Below, one piece after another: positions 1 to 12,453 of a stretch of 64,000 nucleotides of DNA. This stretch comes from Typhlomys cinereus (lineage: Eukaryota; Chordata; Mammalia; Rodentia; Platacanthomyidae), in the NCBI GenBank assembly GCA_023101885.1, contig JALPQD010000007.1:2500124-2564123 (forward strand), written 5' to 3'. Position numbers and translations under genes: made by a program. Within the stretch, counting starts at the first letter, position 1, and each line of letters opens with the position of its first letter. The notes under the pieces were generated by a model that was given only the letters and a program-made list of their open reading frames with translations, did not search any database and was not told where the DNA came from.

Positions 1-284
1 CAGATAAAAAGGAACTTTCTCATTGCCTCCCATAAATTTACACAACTAATATATGACAAATAGATAAACAATACAGACAAAGACAACAAACAAAAGTTAG
101 CAAGAAAATCAAAACTGCAATAATACTGTCAAAGCTACAGCAATGTGATTCTATTCTTCTGCACATCTGTATAGAAGGTACTCTATTGGACACCATACCA
201 TTTTATGCATATTTTGTTATTCTGCACCTCATGCTTCCTAAATACAATGCCCATATTTATGTACACATTTTTGAACTTTTAATT

Positions 285-470
285 TACTGATGTGTATATA
301 TGAAAGAGAAAAATTGAGAGATTGAAAAAGGGGGGAGAGAGAAAGAGAAGGGATACGCACTGAGCATGGAGTATGTATGGAGGTCAGAGAACAACTTCGG
401 CTGTTGGTTCTGTTCGTCTTTGTAGGTCACAGATGCTTGCAGCTCTGAGCCATCTCACCATTCCTTGTCT
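285..470 (-). repeat. B3/B2-like SINE
   Basis: Read on the minus strand this has the order of a rodent B3 element: a tRNA-like head beginning with a GAGATGGCTCAGAGCT-like sequence, a middle part, then a segment whose plus-strand form is GGAGGTCAGAGAACAACTT, typical of the B2/B3 body. It ends in a purine-rich tail at 300-350. The copy is diverged. Family assignment is from memory of the consensus, not from alignment. Confidence 0.5.
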
Positions 471-3400
471 TGCTGTTTCTCGATAAGAAATTTTGCTATT
501 TATCACCCATTTCTACTATGAATTCCTTTATAAAAATTTAGCAAATCATTCTATAACTTTCATTCTCTTCACATTCTCCATCGCTTTTAGAACTTCTAGA
601 ATTATTATTATTATTGTTTCTCCATAATTCACAGTGAGAATTCTCTATCTAATTCATCTTGTAGTGGCAGAAAAAACTCACATCTTTTTGTATATACTTT
701 TTTAGTTTATGAATCTTATTGAACAGATCATAGGCAATCTAATTTAAAATAATTGTCTTTTGAATTCAGCAACATTCTCTGTCAAAAAGTGATGAGTAAA
801 TTCAGTTCGTTCTGAAGTCTTAATTGCTAATAAAAATGAAGATAATTTTTAAAGCACTTAATTTCAAAAAGTTAATACTTTATTTTCATGGAAATTTATC
901 TTAATTGTTGTTTAGTATCTACTTCACAGAATTTAATAGTATTTTAATTATTCTAATTCTTCAGAAGTTAATAGTAATCTAACTTACTGTGAAAGGCTAA
1001 CAATAAGAAGGAAGAATTTCTCTACATGTGGCATTTCAGAATTAAATTGTGATGTAATCTGAACAGTGAGCTCTGTGCTATCTGTCTGTCAGGGCACAAT
1101 AGATCTTTTCCCTGACCTAGCACTTTCTTTGCTGACTGGAAAGGCATCAATCAGGTTTGATATACCCTACAATGCAGAGGTAGAGTTCACATTTTATTCT
1201 GCACATTTAAGTCCTCTTTGGGACTGAACTCAGGGTCTTAAGTAATCTGAGAGCTACTAATCTTAAATCATTATTGTATATAAAAAGTGAAACTTTCATG
1301 TAATTAATTGATGTTGGGAAACAGGATGACAATGCTTTGATGGTGTTAATTGCTTGTACGAAGCAGTGTGTCTCTTGGTACATACGGTGTGGTTTTTCCT
1401 TAAGAGGGGTAGTTATAAGACTTTTCCAAATATTGCTACAGATAAAATAACTCAGCAAAAGAGCATTGTTATTTTTCTTTAGGCTGTAACAATGCAGCCT
1501 AGGAATAAAGACTCTGTCCCTCAAGGTGACAAAGACCAGCCTGATTTGGAAACTTTGCTAGTCTCTGTGTGGACCTTCTATTCTAGACATAAGCACGTTC
1601 CAAAAGAGTTCCACTTTCTACCAGAATGGAGATACAAAAGGTGTTAAGAATAAATGGTTTGGATTTGAAGGCAATGACCATGGCTATGTGATTTTTACTT
1701 CTTCATGGAAGCCTGTCCTGTGCTCTAAAACTTGTCACAAGTTTCACTTACGGACAACTTGGGCTGAGAACATTGGTGTCTGTCCAAGCATTCCTCACAC
1801 AGCTGAAGCTCAAACCCTGAGGCTAAAATGATGAACCTAAGAGCAGATGTGGAAGAAAAAAGAATCAGTGTCCTTGCCTTGCTAAGAGAGGCATAACACT
1901 AAAAGGAAAGTGACAAAGTCAGAGTGTGTCATACCTGCTGGTGGGTCATCTGGATCCCACAGCTTCACACAGAGCCGAGTTCCTGAAAGACAAACAGTGC
2001 CCCAGGCAAAAAGTCTCCAATCATCGTGGAGAATCTCCCTTGCCAAAGAGTATGTGACACTGCACTGTCTTACTCTACACCTCTTCTTGCAAATCTAATA
2101 AAGAATATAATATTCACTTAATATATACAATGCTTAAATGATCCAGACAGATCACTCCCACCTAAAAGGATAATAAGATTCAGTGTTTTCTCTTTTTCCT
2201 TTTTGTATTGTCATGGTTCCAAAGTGACACTTTTCTAGTGGAAAATGTATCTTGTGTTCTGACATTTTTCTGGCTGAGCAAGAAGCAATACAAAACTCCC
2301 TTGGGATGTTGCAGAGAACCACGACCCCCATTCAGCTCTGTGACTGAGATGATGAACAAGCAATACTCTTTCTGCAGTGCACAGTGATGCTGACCTGGGA
2401 TGTTCTGTAGGCCAGTTGTTCTATTTGCTTCATTGACTTAGCATTTTCAACTTATGCTGGGTGTATTTGAGAAAACCTCATTAAAAGTGGAAGTATAATT
2501 GTGTTTTCAAAAACTAAGTTTGGTAATGGAGACACAAAGAGTATAAACAATGTACCTCTACAGAAAACTGATCAAAAACAAGAGAAAATGAATATATTAG
2601 AAATAAATATTTGAGGCTTGAGGAACGAGCAAAACTATAAACAGATGCTAAAATTTACTCTCAGAAATCAGGTAATATGGCAGAAACTCACCCCAATAGA
2701 CTTTGGATTGTCCTGTAAAGCCACAGGTCTCTTGGAAGTAAGAAAGAATTCAAGGAAAATTAGAAGATTCTCTGGATAAAGAACACACATGTTTAAGAAC
2801 CAACTATACCTCTGCAGTTTCACTAACTTCAAAATGGCACCTAAATTTCACAGAAGGATCATGATGATGGGAGGTAAAATAAAAATGGCCAACAGATCAG
2901 ATTGAAGGAGAGATGTTGAAAAAAGTTAAAGGGTTGCACGTGAACATTATACTCATGGTATGGCAAAGTTCAGGGAACTTCCCTGAACTTATGACCAGAC
3001 AAAGGTAAAGAGCAGAACTGTAGGAAAAAATGACCTGAGTGAGGTTAGCCAACAGGCACAGAAGCATATTAAAGAGGAGGAGCTGATGGCAGGGTGCAAG
3101 TTTTAAACCATTTCTGGTTTCAGAGTATCTGTAAAAGAGGTTTCTAATGTGTTTTCATCACCAAGAAATGATGAAGACTGAAACAGAGAGAGATGCTTAA
3201 TTAAAATGGAACTATAACATATGTTTGCATGAAAATATCACGTGGTATTCCTTAAATGCTAAAACTTCAGTCAAAAGAGTGAAACAAAAAAGTACAATTC
3301 CAAGGGGAAAGTAGCATCATCAAAGATTTTTCCTAGCTAGGAATAGTAGAAATCAGTACAATTAATTTACTGCACAAGTAGAGAACAAAACCATGGCATC

Positions 3401-3837
3401 ATATCAAGAAATAACTAAGAAAACTTTTGACATGGGCATTATTATACTTAATAATACTCAGAAGAAAGGAAGACAGCAGACTCCTCCACTGAACTAACAA
3501 CATCTCAAAGAAGCTCCAGAACAACAAAATGCACAGTGGTTTTAAACTACATCCCCCCCCCCCAAGATTAGGAAAATGTTGAAAATGTCTGCCTTGAGGC
3601 TTTCTAAACAATGCTGGCATCACTGGACAGTGGGATAAACCAAGAAAAAATATTAAGAGTTACCAATTGATGAATTTTTTTCTTGTCAAGCACAATTATA
3701 CATGTAAAAAGGGAAACAGATTCATAAATATAGAAAAGAACCTTCTATGACACTTAATTACATAAAACCATTTTTGTGCAATAGTGAAGTAGGAACATTG
3801 ATGCCATGTTGAAGTTATTGTATTGGATACTATTTTT
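471..3837. other. Unique AT-rich DNA, no gene seen
   Basis: Only short open frames occur here, none with recognisable protein character or bounded by good splice sites. An 11-base C run sits at 3553-3563. I see no RNA gene and no repeat that I can name. Confidence 0.5.
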
Positions 3838-4145
3838 GACATCCATGTATGTGTGCATGCCCATGTATGTGGAGTCTAGAGGTTAACTTTGGGTTTCAGT
3901 CTTCAGTGCTGTCTACTGCTCTTTTGCTGAGAACAGGTCTTTCACTTGACTGGAATTCATCAAGCAGGATAGGCTGACTGTCCAATGAACCCCAGAGATC
4001 TGCCTGTCTCTGCCTCTCCATCACTGGGATTGGCAGTGCCAGCCATCATGCTTGTATATTTCATGTGTGCTCAGAAATAGATCCAACTCAGGCCTTGATG
4101 TTTGGACAGCAGCCTTTTCATTGACTAAACCATCTCCCCAGCCTA
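3838..4145 (-). repeat. B4-like (ID-B1 fusion) SINE
   Basis: On the minus strand it starts with a tRNA-like head (GGCTGGGGAGATGGTTTAGT) and continues into a B1-like part; the plus strand shows CAGGATAGGCTGACTGTCCAATG followed by AGATCTGCCTGTCTC. This two-part structure is typical of rodent B4 elements. It lies directly against the 3' end of the neighbouring minus-strand L1. Confidence 0.55.
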
Positions 4146-4192
4146 GCAACTATTTATAAAGAGGTGGTTGATAAAATAACTCCATCAAAATT

Positions 4193-4210
4193 AAGAAAGG
4201 TTGTTTTTTA
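4193..4210. repeat. Target-site duplication, 3' side of minus-strand L1
   Basis: AAGAAAGGTTGTTTTTTA here matches AAGAAAGTTTGTTCTTTA at 10395-10412 with two differences. The two copies bracket the L1 exactly, beside the A-tail at this end and beside the 5' UTR unit at the other. This marks an insertion made by target-primed reverse transcription. Confidence 0.75.
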
Positions 4211-4652
4211 TTTTTTTCTGGGTCAAATGTTTATACAGTATTTAATCAGATTTTTCTATGTACTATATACTTTTGCCAAGACAATTTTTTCCACTCATAT
4301 AAACTTGATAGGTACCCATTCCCCTCCCTCCCTCCAACCCTCTCTGGATCCCCTTGCTCCTCCCCCTCTTTGCCCCTTCCTTTCCCTTCCTCCCTCCATT
4401 TCTCCCAGTGCGGCCTCTCCCACCCCCCCTCAATTCCTGGAGCATCTTTTACTGTGCATGTCAAACTTTCCTCTGCATCTTACTTAAAGTACGTGATGTT
4501 GGCCTATTTTGTCTGCTTAACATGATCCCCTCTCTCCTTGTTTCTGGCAGGGCCCTCCTTCCCCTTCCCTCCTGTTTATAATCTTTGCAATTACTGTAGG
4601 TATTACAGAGATTTATCTTTGAGTGTGTCACTAAGTGGGTTTGGTATTAGGA
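4211..4652 (-). other. L1 copy 1 3' UTR with polypurine tract
   Basis: After the ORF2 stop the minus strand runs through sequence shared with the start of the copy 2 3' UTR (CCTACAGTAATTGCAA is common to both). It then skips most of the central 0.7 kb found in copy 2 and enters the G-rich tract and A-tail. G-rich tracts are a known feature of L1 3' UTRs and can form quadruplexes. Confidence 0.75.
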
Positions 4653-7600
4653 TCAACTTGTTAGGGAGTACATATGGTGCTTAATTTTCTGTGTCTAGGA
4701 TACTTCATTAAATATAAATGTTTCTAATTCCATCCATTTCCCAGAAAATTCCATTAATTCATCATTTTTGATGGCTGAATAATATTCCATTGTATAAATG
4801 TACCACATTTTCCTTATCCACTCATCAACTGTTGGACATTTGGGCTGATACCATGACTTTGCTATTGTAAACAGTGCTGCTATGGCCATGGTCATGCTTG
4901 TACTATTGAGATGAATTTTTGCTGTATGTGGGGTTATTCCCAAAAGTGGAATAGCCGAGTCATATGCATTTCAATCTTTAACTTCTTTAAGAATCACCAG
5001 ATGGCTCGCCAGAGTGGTTGTATAAGCCTGCATTCCTACCAGCAATGTAGGAGAGTGCCCTTCCTGCCTCATCCTCTCCAGAATTTGGTGTTGTTTGTAT
5101 TGTGGATTTTTGCCATCCTGACCAGGGTGAGATGATATCTCAGGGAAGTTTTGATTTGCATTTCCCTGATGGCTAAGGATGTGGAGCATTTTTAAAGATA
5201 TTTGTGAGACATTTCAATTTCGTCCCTGGTAAAGTTTCTTTTAAGTTCCAGGGCCCATTTCTTAATTGGGCCATTGGTTTCCTTGGTGTTTAGTTTTCTA
5301 AGTTCTTTGTGCACTCTGGATAATAGAGCTCTATCAGATATGTGGTTAGTGAAGATTTTCTCCCATTCTGTGGGTTGCCTTTGTGTTCCAGTTACAATCT
5401 CTTTATCTGAACAGAAGCTTTTTAATTTCATAAGATTCCATCTATTGATTGTTGGTGGTATTGACTGTGCTATCAGATTTCCTTTTAGGAACTGTTGGCC
5501 TAGTCCAATCAGCTCCAGGGAGTTCCCTACCCTTTCAACTAAGATTTTTATGGTCTCTGGCCTTTATATAGAGGTCCTTGATCCATTTGAAATTAGTCTT
5601 GTACGTGGTGACAAATATGGGTCCAGTTTTAATCTTCTGCATGTGGACATCCAGTTTTACCAGCACCATTTGTTGAAGATGCTGTTCTTTTTCCATTGGA
5701 TTTTTTTGGGCCCCTTTGTCAAAGACCAAATGGCTATAATTGTGTGAGCTAATATCTGAGTCTTCAACCCTTATCTCTTGATCTGTGTGTCTATTTTAGA
5801 GCCAGTACCAGGCTGTTTTTATAACTATGAATTTGTAGTATAGACTAAAATTTGGTATAGTGATACCTCCAGCAGTGTTTTTGTTACTCAAGATTGTTTT
5901 TACTATCCTTGATCTTTTGTGCCTCCATATGAATTTTGAGATCATTTGGTCAACTTCTTTAGAGAATTCCTTTGGGAATTTAATTGGTATAGCATTGAAT
6001 CTGTATATTGCCTTTGGTAGGATGGTCATTTTTATGATATTGATTCTGCCAATCCAGGAACATGGCAGGCCTTTCCACCTTCTGGTGTTTTCTGTAATTT
6101 TTTCTTTAGAGTTTCAAAGTTTTCATTGTAAAGGTCTTTTACTTCCTTGGTTAGGTTTATACCAAGGTATATCATTTTTTTAGGTGCTATAGTAATTGGG
6201 AATGTTTCTCTCAGGGCTTTTTTACTTCTTTCTTTCTGGGCATATAGGAAGGCCACTGATTGTTGTATGTTTATTTTGTATACTGCCACACTGCTGAACT
6301 TCTCAATTAGTTCCAGGAGTTTCCTGGTGGAGTTTTTAGGATCACTCAGGTACACAATGATGTAATCTGCAAATAGAGATAACTTGACTTCTTCCTTGCC
6401 AATTTGAATCCCTTTTATCTCCCTTTCTTGTCTTATGGCTTCAGCTAAGACTTCAAGTACAATATTGAATAGAAGTAGTGAGAGTGGACAGCCTTGTCTA
6501 GTTCCTGATCAAAGCGGGAATGCTTCAAGTTTTTCGCCAGTGAGTATAATCCTTGCTGTTGGCTTGTTGTATACAGCTTTTATTATATTGATGAAGGTTC
6601 CATCCATTCCAAGTGTCTCTAGGGTTTTGATCATAAAAGGCTATTGGATCTTGTCAAAAACTTTTTCTACATCTACCAAGAGTATCGTGGTCTTGAATTT
6701 TGGACTGATTTATATGGTGGATTACATTTATTGATTTGCATATGTTGAACCAACTTTGTGTGCCAGGGATAAAGCCTACTTGGTCCCCATGAATGATCTT
6801 TTTGATATGTTTTTTAATCTGATTTGCTAAGATTATGTTGAGAATCTTTGTAACTGTGTTTATCAAAAAGATTGGCCTATAGTTTTCTTTTTTAAGTGTA
6901 TCTTTATTAAGTTTTGGGACTGAGACAATATTAGCTTCACAGAAAGAATTTGGTAGTATTCCTTCCTTTTCTATTTGATAGAACAGTTTAAGGAGTATTG
7001 GTGTTATTTCTTCCTTAAATGACTGGTAGAACTCTGTGCTGAATCCATCTGGTCCAGGACTTTTTTTGGTGCAAAGATTCGAGATTACTTCATCGATTTC
7101 CTCATATATTATAGGACTTTTAAATAATTCACAACTTCCTGATTCAATTTAGGTAAGTTGTGCTTACTTAAGAATTCATCCATTTCTTTTGTGTTGTCAA
7201 ATTTCGCAGAGCATAAGTTTTCGAAATATGATGTTATAATACTCTAAATTTCTTGGGTGTCAGTAGTGATAACTCCATCTTCATTTCTAATTTTGTTATC
7301 TCTCTCTTGCTTTTGGTTAATTTAGCTAGGGGTATATCAATCTTGTTGATTTTTTCATAGAATGAGCTTTTTGACTGGCTGATTCTCTGTATCATATTCC
7401 TAATCTCAAATTTGGATATTTCTCCCCTTACTTTGCTAATCTCCTCTCTTCTACTGCTTTTGGGATTGGATTGCTCTAGTGTCTCTAAAGCTTTAAGCTG
7501 CATTGTTATTTATTTGTGATATTTCTATTTCTTTGATGTAGGCATTAAGAACTATGAACTTACCTCTTAGGACAGCTTTCATTGTGTTCCAAAGATTTTG

Positions 7601-8444
7601 ATAAGTTGTATTTTCATTATCGCTCACTTCCAGGAAATCTTGAATTTCCTTTTTAATTTCTTCCTGAATCCAATTCTCATTCAGCATCATAGTGTTTTCA
7701 GGAGTTAGTGGATTTTCTGTTGCTTGTGCTGCAGATGTCAAGCTTTAGACCATGGTGGTCTGATAGGGCACAGGTTAGAATTTCAACTTACCTGTGTATG
7801 TGGAGATTTGTTTTGTGGCCCAATATGTGGTCTATTTTGGAGAAAGTTTAATGTCCTACTGAGAAAAATGTGTATTCTTTGGTGCATAGATAAAAAATTC
7901 AATAGAGATCTGTAAGGTCCATTTCAGTAAGAGTTTGATTAAGTTCCAATGTGTCTCTATTAAGTTTGACCTGTTGATCTATCCCATGTTGAGAGGGCGG
8001 TGTTCAAATCCATAAGATTATCGTTTGGGGGTTGATTTCTCCCTTTAGATACTGTAAGTTTTGCTTAATGAATGTGGGGGAGGGCCTATATTAGGTGCAT
8101 ATATGTTCAGTTTTGTGAAGTCTTCCTGGTGAATTGTACCTGTGACTAAAATGTAGTATCCATCTGTGTCTCTTATGAATTTTTTTGGTTTGAAGTCAAC
8201 TTTGTCTGAAAGCATAATTGCTACCCCTGCATGTTTCCTGGTTCCATTAGATTGCAGAATTTTGGACCAGCCTTTTATTTTTAGGATGTGCCTATCTTTT
8301 GTGGTGAGATGGGTTTCCTGAAGGCAGCAGATTGATGGATTGTGATTTTTAATCCAAGTTTGTAATCTGTGTCTCTTCGTTGGTGAGTTAATTCCATGAA
8401 CATTTAATGTTATAATGGAGAAATTATTTTTAATTCCGGACATT
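4653..8444 (-). pseudogene. L1 ORF2 (endonuclease-reverse transcriptase), broken
   Basis: The intact protein nicks target DNA and reverse-transcribes L1 RNA. The N-terminal endonuclease piece (8444 down to about 8045) still reads from MSGIKNNFSI and keeps NVHGIN and QETH, the Asn and Glu catalytic motifs. Later pieces match the reverse transcriptase and C-terminal regions, for example around 6032-6355, 5796-6029 and 5192-5431. The C-terminal frame survives at 4695-4943 with [11 protein letters not shown] before a premature stop. Total span is 3.79 kb, near the 3.80 kb of copy 2. It is split over at least seven frame segments. The stop at 5192-5194 is at the same codon as one in copy 2. There is no sign of selection. 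Confidence 0.9.
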
Positions 8445-8499
8445 TTTATGTTTAATGGCTTTTGTAAGTATATTATTTGGCTTTTAGGTTTTGGTGGTA

Positions 8500-9547
8500 T
8501 TATACTTTCCTTCTGTCCTCCTGGATATGCTTGTTTTTTTGTTTTTTGTTTTTTTTTTTCTTCAAGCTTGAGTAACATTTCTAGCATTTTTTGAAGGCCT
8601 GGTTTGGTAGACATGTAAGCCTTCTTTGTGATAGAAAACTTTTCTTTCTCCCTCAATCATGGTGGATAGTTTTGCCGGGTATATCAGTCTGGGCAGACAT
8701 TTTTGCTCATTTGATTCTTGAAGTATGTCTCTCCAAGCTCTTCTTGCTTTTACTGTTTCCATTGAGAAATCATTTGTTATTTTAATAGGTTTACCTTTAA
8801 AAGTGACTTTTTTTTTCCCTTGAAGCTCTCAGCACATTTTCTTTGACTTGAATTTGGAGTGTTTTGACTATTTTTTGCCATGGCGAGTTTCTATTTTGGT
8901 CATATCTGTTTCGGGTGTGGAATGCTTCTTGTATTTGGATGGGCTTCTCATTCTTTAGATGAGGGAAGTTTTCATTTATGATAATTTGAAAATTTTCCTC
9001 AGGTGTTGTATTTTAGGATTTTTGCTCTGGTATTCCATGAATGTGCATGTTAGGTTTCTTCAGGGTGTCCCATAACTCTTGAATATTCCTCTCAAGTATC
9101 TTTTTGGCTTTAACATCCTCTTCCATTGAGCCAATTAATACTTTCACTTGGTCTTCAAGATCTGAAATTCTATTTTCTACTTCCTTAGTTCAGCTGATAA
9201 GACTCTTTGTTTAGTTGTGGGTTGAAGATAACTTGTCTTTTAGTTCAATTGTAAACTCTGTCTGTGACTGTTTTTACTGCTCTATGCCTATTTTTGTTTC
9301 TTGAACTGTTTTTCTCAACTCCTCCAAATGTCTGTTGTGTTCCTGTTCAAAGTGGTTGAAGCTGTTATTTAACTCCTCCCAATTTCCTCCTTCATAGTAT
9401 TGAACATGGTAATGATCATGTTTTGAAAGTCGTTATCTTGGGCCTGGCTTCTTGGCTATTTTATGTGAATTTGTTCTGGTTTGAATCTATCATTATGGGC
9501 TTAATTCTTTCAGTGGGAGATTTGTTTTCTTGGGTTTTGTTTCTCAT
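8500..9547 (-). pseudogene. L1 ORF1 (RNA-binding chaperone), broken
   Basis: ORF1p normally forms coiled-coil trimers that coat L1 RNA. The start ATG at 9545-9547 gives a frame beginning MRN and resembling the N-terminus of copy 2. The C-terminal part is recognisable at 8562-8762 (METVKARRAWRDIL, QKCLPRLIYPAKL), which is the nucleic-acid-binding C-terminal domain. The stop TAA falls at 8500-8502. The span of 1,048 bp compares with 1,041 bp in copy 2. Frameshifts and stops break the coiled-coil part. The 3' end of this ORF contains a T-rich run (A-rich in sense) near 8536-8562. Confidence 0.88.
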
Positions 9548-10394
9548 AGATCTCCACTTTGGCTTGAGCATTGTCGTTTTGTCTCTTAAGACCTTTCAGT
9601 TTCTGTGTGTTTTTGACTGAACTGATTTAGTAGGTATTACTACTCTTGGGCAGTTATTACTAGTGTTTGCTTGGAGTTGGGTATGTTTATATGTTGTTAT
9701 TGTTATTTCCTAGATGAGGCTATTAGACTGTTAATACATCAATTAAGTCAGGTTTAGTAGACAGGGGTAAATTTTAGTATGGTAGTGTACTTTTATGATT
9801 TCGTACTTGGTGATATGTGAGGGTGAGTGGTATAGTCCCTGAAGTTGTATATGTTTTGGGGATGGCTATATGGAAAAGTTAATCTACAGTGATTAATAAT
9901 TGAAAGGAGCAGGACAGTAAAAAAAAGGGGGGGTTTACTTATCTTTGGGCTCCATGTGAAGAATCTCTCCCATGTGATAGGATGATTTTAGAGGACTTCA
10001 GATGTATGACCTTTGTCCCCTAGAGCTTTGCTTGAGTTTCCTTTGGACTCTGTTGAATTCTGAGAAGTAGTGTGTCTTCCCTGGACCATGAGCGAGCATC
10101 CTGGGCAGGCCAGGAGGGGCAGATGGGCTGATAGTGAGGGCAGAGGGGCTTATAATGATGGCAGAACACTTTACCTGGGACCTGGGGCATGACCTAATGG
10201 CCTGCCCAAGCTCGGGGCAGCCTGAGTGTTGCTCAGGCTGACTGGTGGGAGCAACTGGGATGAGTGAGTGACCTGAGGACTGGTGGATCTTACCTGGGAA
10301 GGAGGACCACGAGCGAGCGTCTCATCCCTGGCAGGGCAGGAGGGGCAGAGGGGCTGATGGGGATGGCAGAGCGCTTCACCTGGGACCTGAGGCG
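9548..10394 (-). promoter_or_regulatory. L1 copy 1 5' UTR with tandem promoter-like units
   Basis: The outer part, about 10084-10394, is GC-rich and holds two copies of one unit. One starts at 10084 (GACCATGAGCGAGC), the other at 10305 (GACCACGAGCGAGC), a period of about 221 bp. Both continue through CAGGAGGGGCAGA and end in TTACCTGGGACCTG or TTCACCTGGGACCTG. The outermost unit is cut short by the insertion boundary. Mouse L1 promoters are built from tandem monomers of about 200 bp, so this probably was the promoter. The inner part, 9548-10083, is AT-rich. Confidence 0.7.
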
Positions 10395-10412
10395 AAGAAA
10401 GTTTGTTCTTTA
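10395..10412. repeat. Target-site duplication, 5' side of L1 copy 1
   Basis: This is the partner of 4193-4210, with two mismatches over 18 bp. It directly abuts the last promoter unit, which supports calling the element full length up to a partial unit. Confidence 0.72.
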
Positions 10413-11424
10413 AAATACACTATTACAATATTAAAATGTAAGACATAGAATCCACAACACATTTACAAAATATATACAGATAATCACCCTGTGTTTTGAA
10501 TTATTTAAAAAATACTCTCAACATTAAGGAGACAAAATAAAAATAATCTAAATTGGTCAAGTGATTTTGGTAAATAATACTCCACCAATGAATTTATTAA
10601 TATTAAGCAAGCACACAGAAAGACACTCAACAGTTGAATAAATATTAAAACTGAATGATGTATTATTACACAGTAGTTGGATTGCTGAAAATTTACACAA
10701 CTCTCATACCTCTTAGATAACACTCTCAAGTTTAAATTTGCACAGTCCCTTTGCAAAACAGGGTAGAAGCTCCTTTATGATACACAGGACACCTGAAGAT
10801 GCACCACAAATCATCAACTGGCAGATAGATGTTTACCTAAAAGAAGTGAAAACAGTTGTCAACAGAATGTTCCTATGTTGCTTTCTGCCATGGTCTTATC
10901 CCTGATAGCAAAATCTGAGTTCATTTAACATTTACAGACAAGCAAGGCAAGTCTGCTAAACAGTAAAGGAACAAGAAACAGGAAAGAATCAGCTAAACCC
11001 AGGCAGGCATGAAGCCCACAACCTTGGTAACGAATGGAAACAGTCAGAGGTCACTTAGTGAAAGTCTTCATTTACAAATCTGCCTGTCTGAAAATTAAAA
11101 GTAATTGTAGCATGAAGTCTATCATTCTGGTCATTCTGCCCATGGGCAAGAAGGAAGAAGTGTACAACCACTCCTGAATACTGAGTGTGGTCTACCATGA
11201 GACTGTGGTAATGTTGCTGCTGTCACTGAAATTCACCAAACCTCTGAACTGTATTTTAAATAGGGTGCAGGTCTGCCTCAATTAAGATTAAAACAACAGC
11301 AGGATTTGTAGCTACACTGACTGAATCCAACTTGATGGACGTATAGATATCCTAATAATGGAAAGTTTGGCCATAGAGCGAGAAAAGAAAATATTCAAGA
11401 GAAGGTTGAAGCAGAGCCTGGAAA
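10413..11424. other. Unique DNA, no gene seen
   Basis: There are no named repeats and no convincing coding frame. One AAG|GTAAGT donor-like site occurs near 11419-11427, but no acceptor or conserved frame goes with it. Confidence 0.4.
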
Positions 11425-11620
11425 TGAAGGTAAGTTGGTGGAGTTATTGCTTAACACCCACAAAGTGCCATGTTCAGTTTCCAGCACTACATGAACTGGG
11501 AACGATGATATATCCTAGTACTGAAGAAGTGGAGAAAAGAGATCAGAAACTCAAGTTTATCCTTGGTTATACTGGGAGTTCAAGGTCAGCCTGGGGTACA
11601 TGGAACCTGTGCTGAAACAA
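11425..11620 (+). repeat. B4/B1-related SINE, diverged
   Basis: The tail part reads GGGAGTTCAAGGTCAGCCTGG followed by GGTACATGGAACCTGTGCTGAAAC, which matches the diagnostic end of B1/B4 elements (a GTTCAAGGCCAGCCTGG-type motif then a CTACAT...GACCCTGTCTC-like motif). The front part is worn. Confidence 0.45.
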
Positions 11621-12453
11621 GCTAGTAGGAAGCTGGAGCTTTTTGTGTCAATGGAAACAGCACGGGGAATAAAGGCTTCTGCCCGAAGTAGGAAGACTGA
11701 GCTCTGTGGAAGCGTGCAGTCAGGCAACTTGATCCCAGCCCCGCACCTACTGGGAAATCGTGATACCCAACATCCATAAAAGCTAAACCAAAGCACTCGG
11801 GCAGGGTAAAAAGAATTTATCATTTCTGTACTTACATGGTGGTACTAGGTTGCAGGCAGATTGCTGATGGCTTAAGATGGAGACCCTTGAATTCTGGGGT
11901 GGGGGAAATGACACATTTCTCCTTATGCAGCATTTCCAGCATGCAAAACCATCTCTTCAATGAAAAGAGACCAGGGAATGTCAAGACATCAGACAGCAAT
12001 GTTTCACCTTTCTAGTCTGAGCAGAAACGTGTCTACAAATGGAAACGTCCCTGGTTCAGTGGGAATTCTTTGCTTGTGACAAGGCCGACGCCGCACACAG
12101 AGTGACCACACTGTTGTGTACCATCTGTGACAGAACCATGGTTCTGGAGTTGAGAGAAGGCCATGACACCAAGGGGCCTTGTGTTTCCTTGTTGCACAGG
12201 GTGGTCGTGCTTTCCCCAGGACCCAAACGGTGGTGTCAACCAATTAAATGCTCTCCCAGCATGAGAAGCTACAGGCTACTGCAGGTCAAATAGTGTCTTA
12301 GGAGTTCCCTCCAGGATGCCCATTTCTGGCTCTGATCCACAACTCCCGTAGGGTTGTGCCAAGAAGTGGCACCATATTTTGAAAAGACAGTTGAGGAATG
12401 ACTGACACTTTCAGTTTCTTCACTGGCATTTCCACATCAGACTATACTTGTAA

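Larger units (their letters stand above)
4211..10394 (-). mobile_element. Full-length, inactive LINE-1 (copy 1)
   Basis: A complete L1 is present in reverse orientation: 5' UTR with tandem units (about 9548-10394), ORF1 (9547 to 8500), a 55-bp spacer, ORF2 (8444 to 4653) and a short 3' UTR (4652 to 4211) with a purine-rich tract seen as C-rich on the plus strand at 4320-4440. Total length is about 6.2 kb. Imperfect target-site duplications flank it. Both ORFs carry many stops and frameshifts, so it cannot move by itself. Its 3' UTR is about 440 bp, less than half that of copy 2 at 26.2-32.6 kb, so the two belong to different subfamilies or one is internally deleted. Confidence 0.92.

Noticed and set aside
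5274..6734. Plus-strand frames opposite L1 copy 1 (up to 157 codons)
   Set aside because: They are antisense shadows of ORF2; matching antisense frames occur opposite copy 2.
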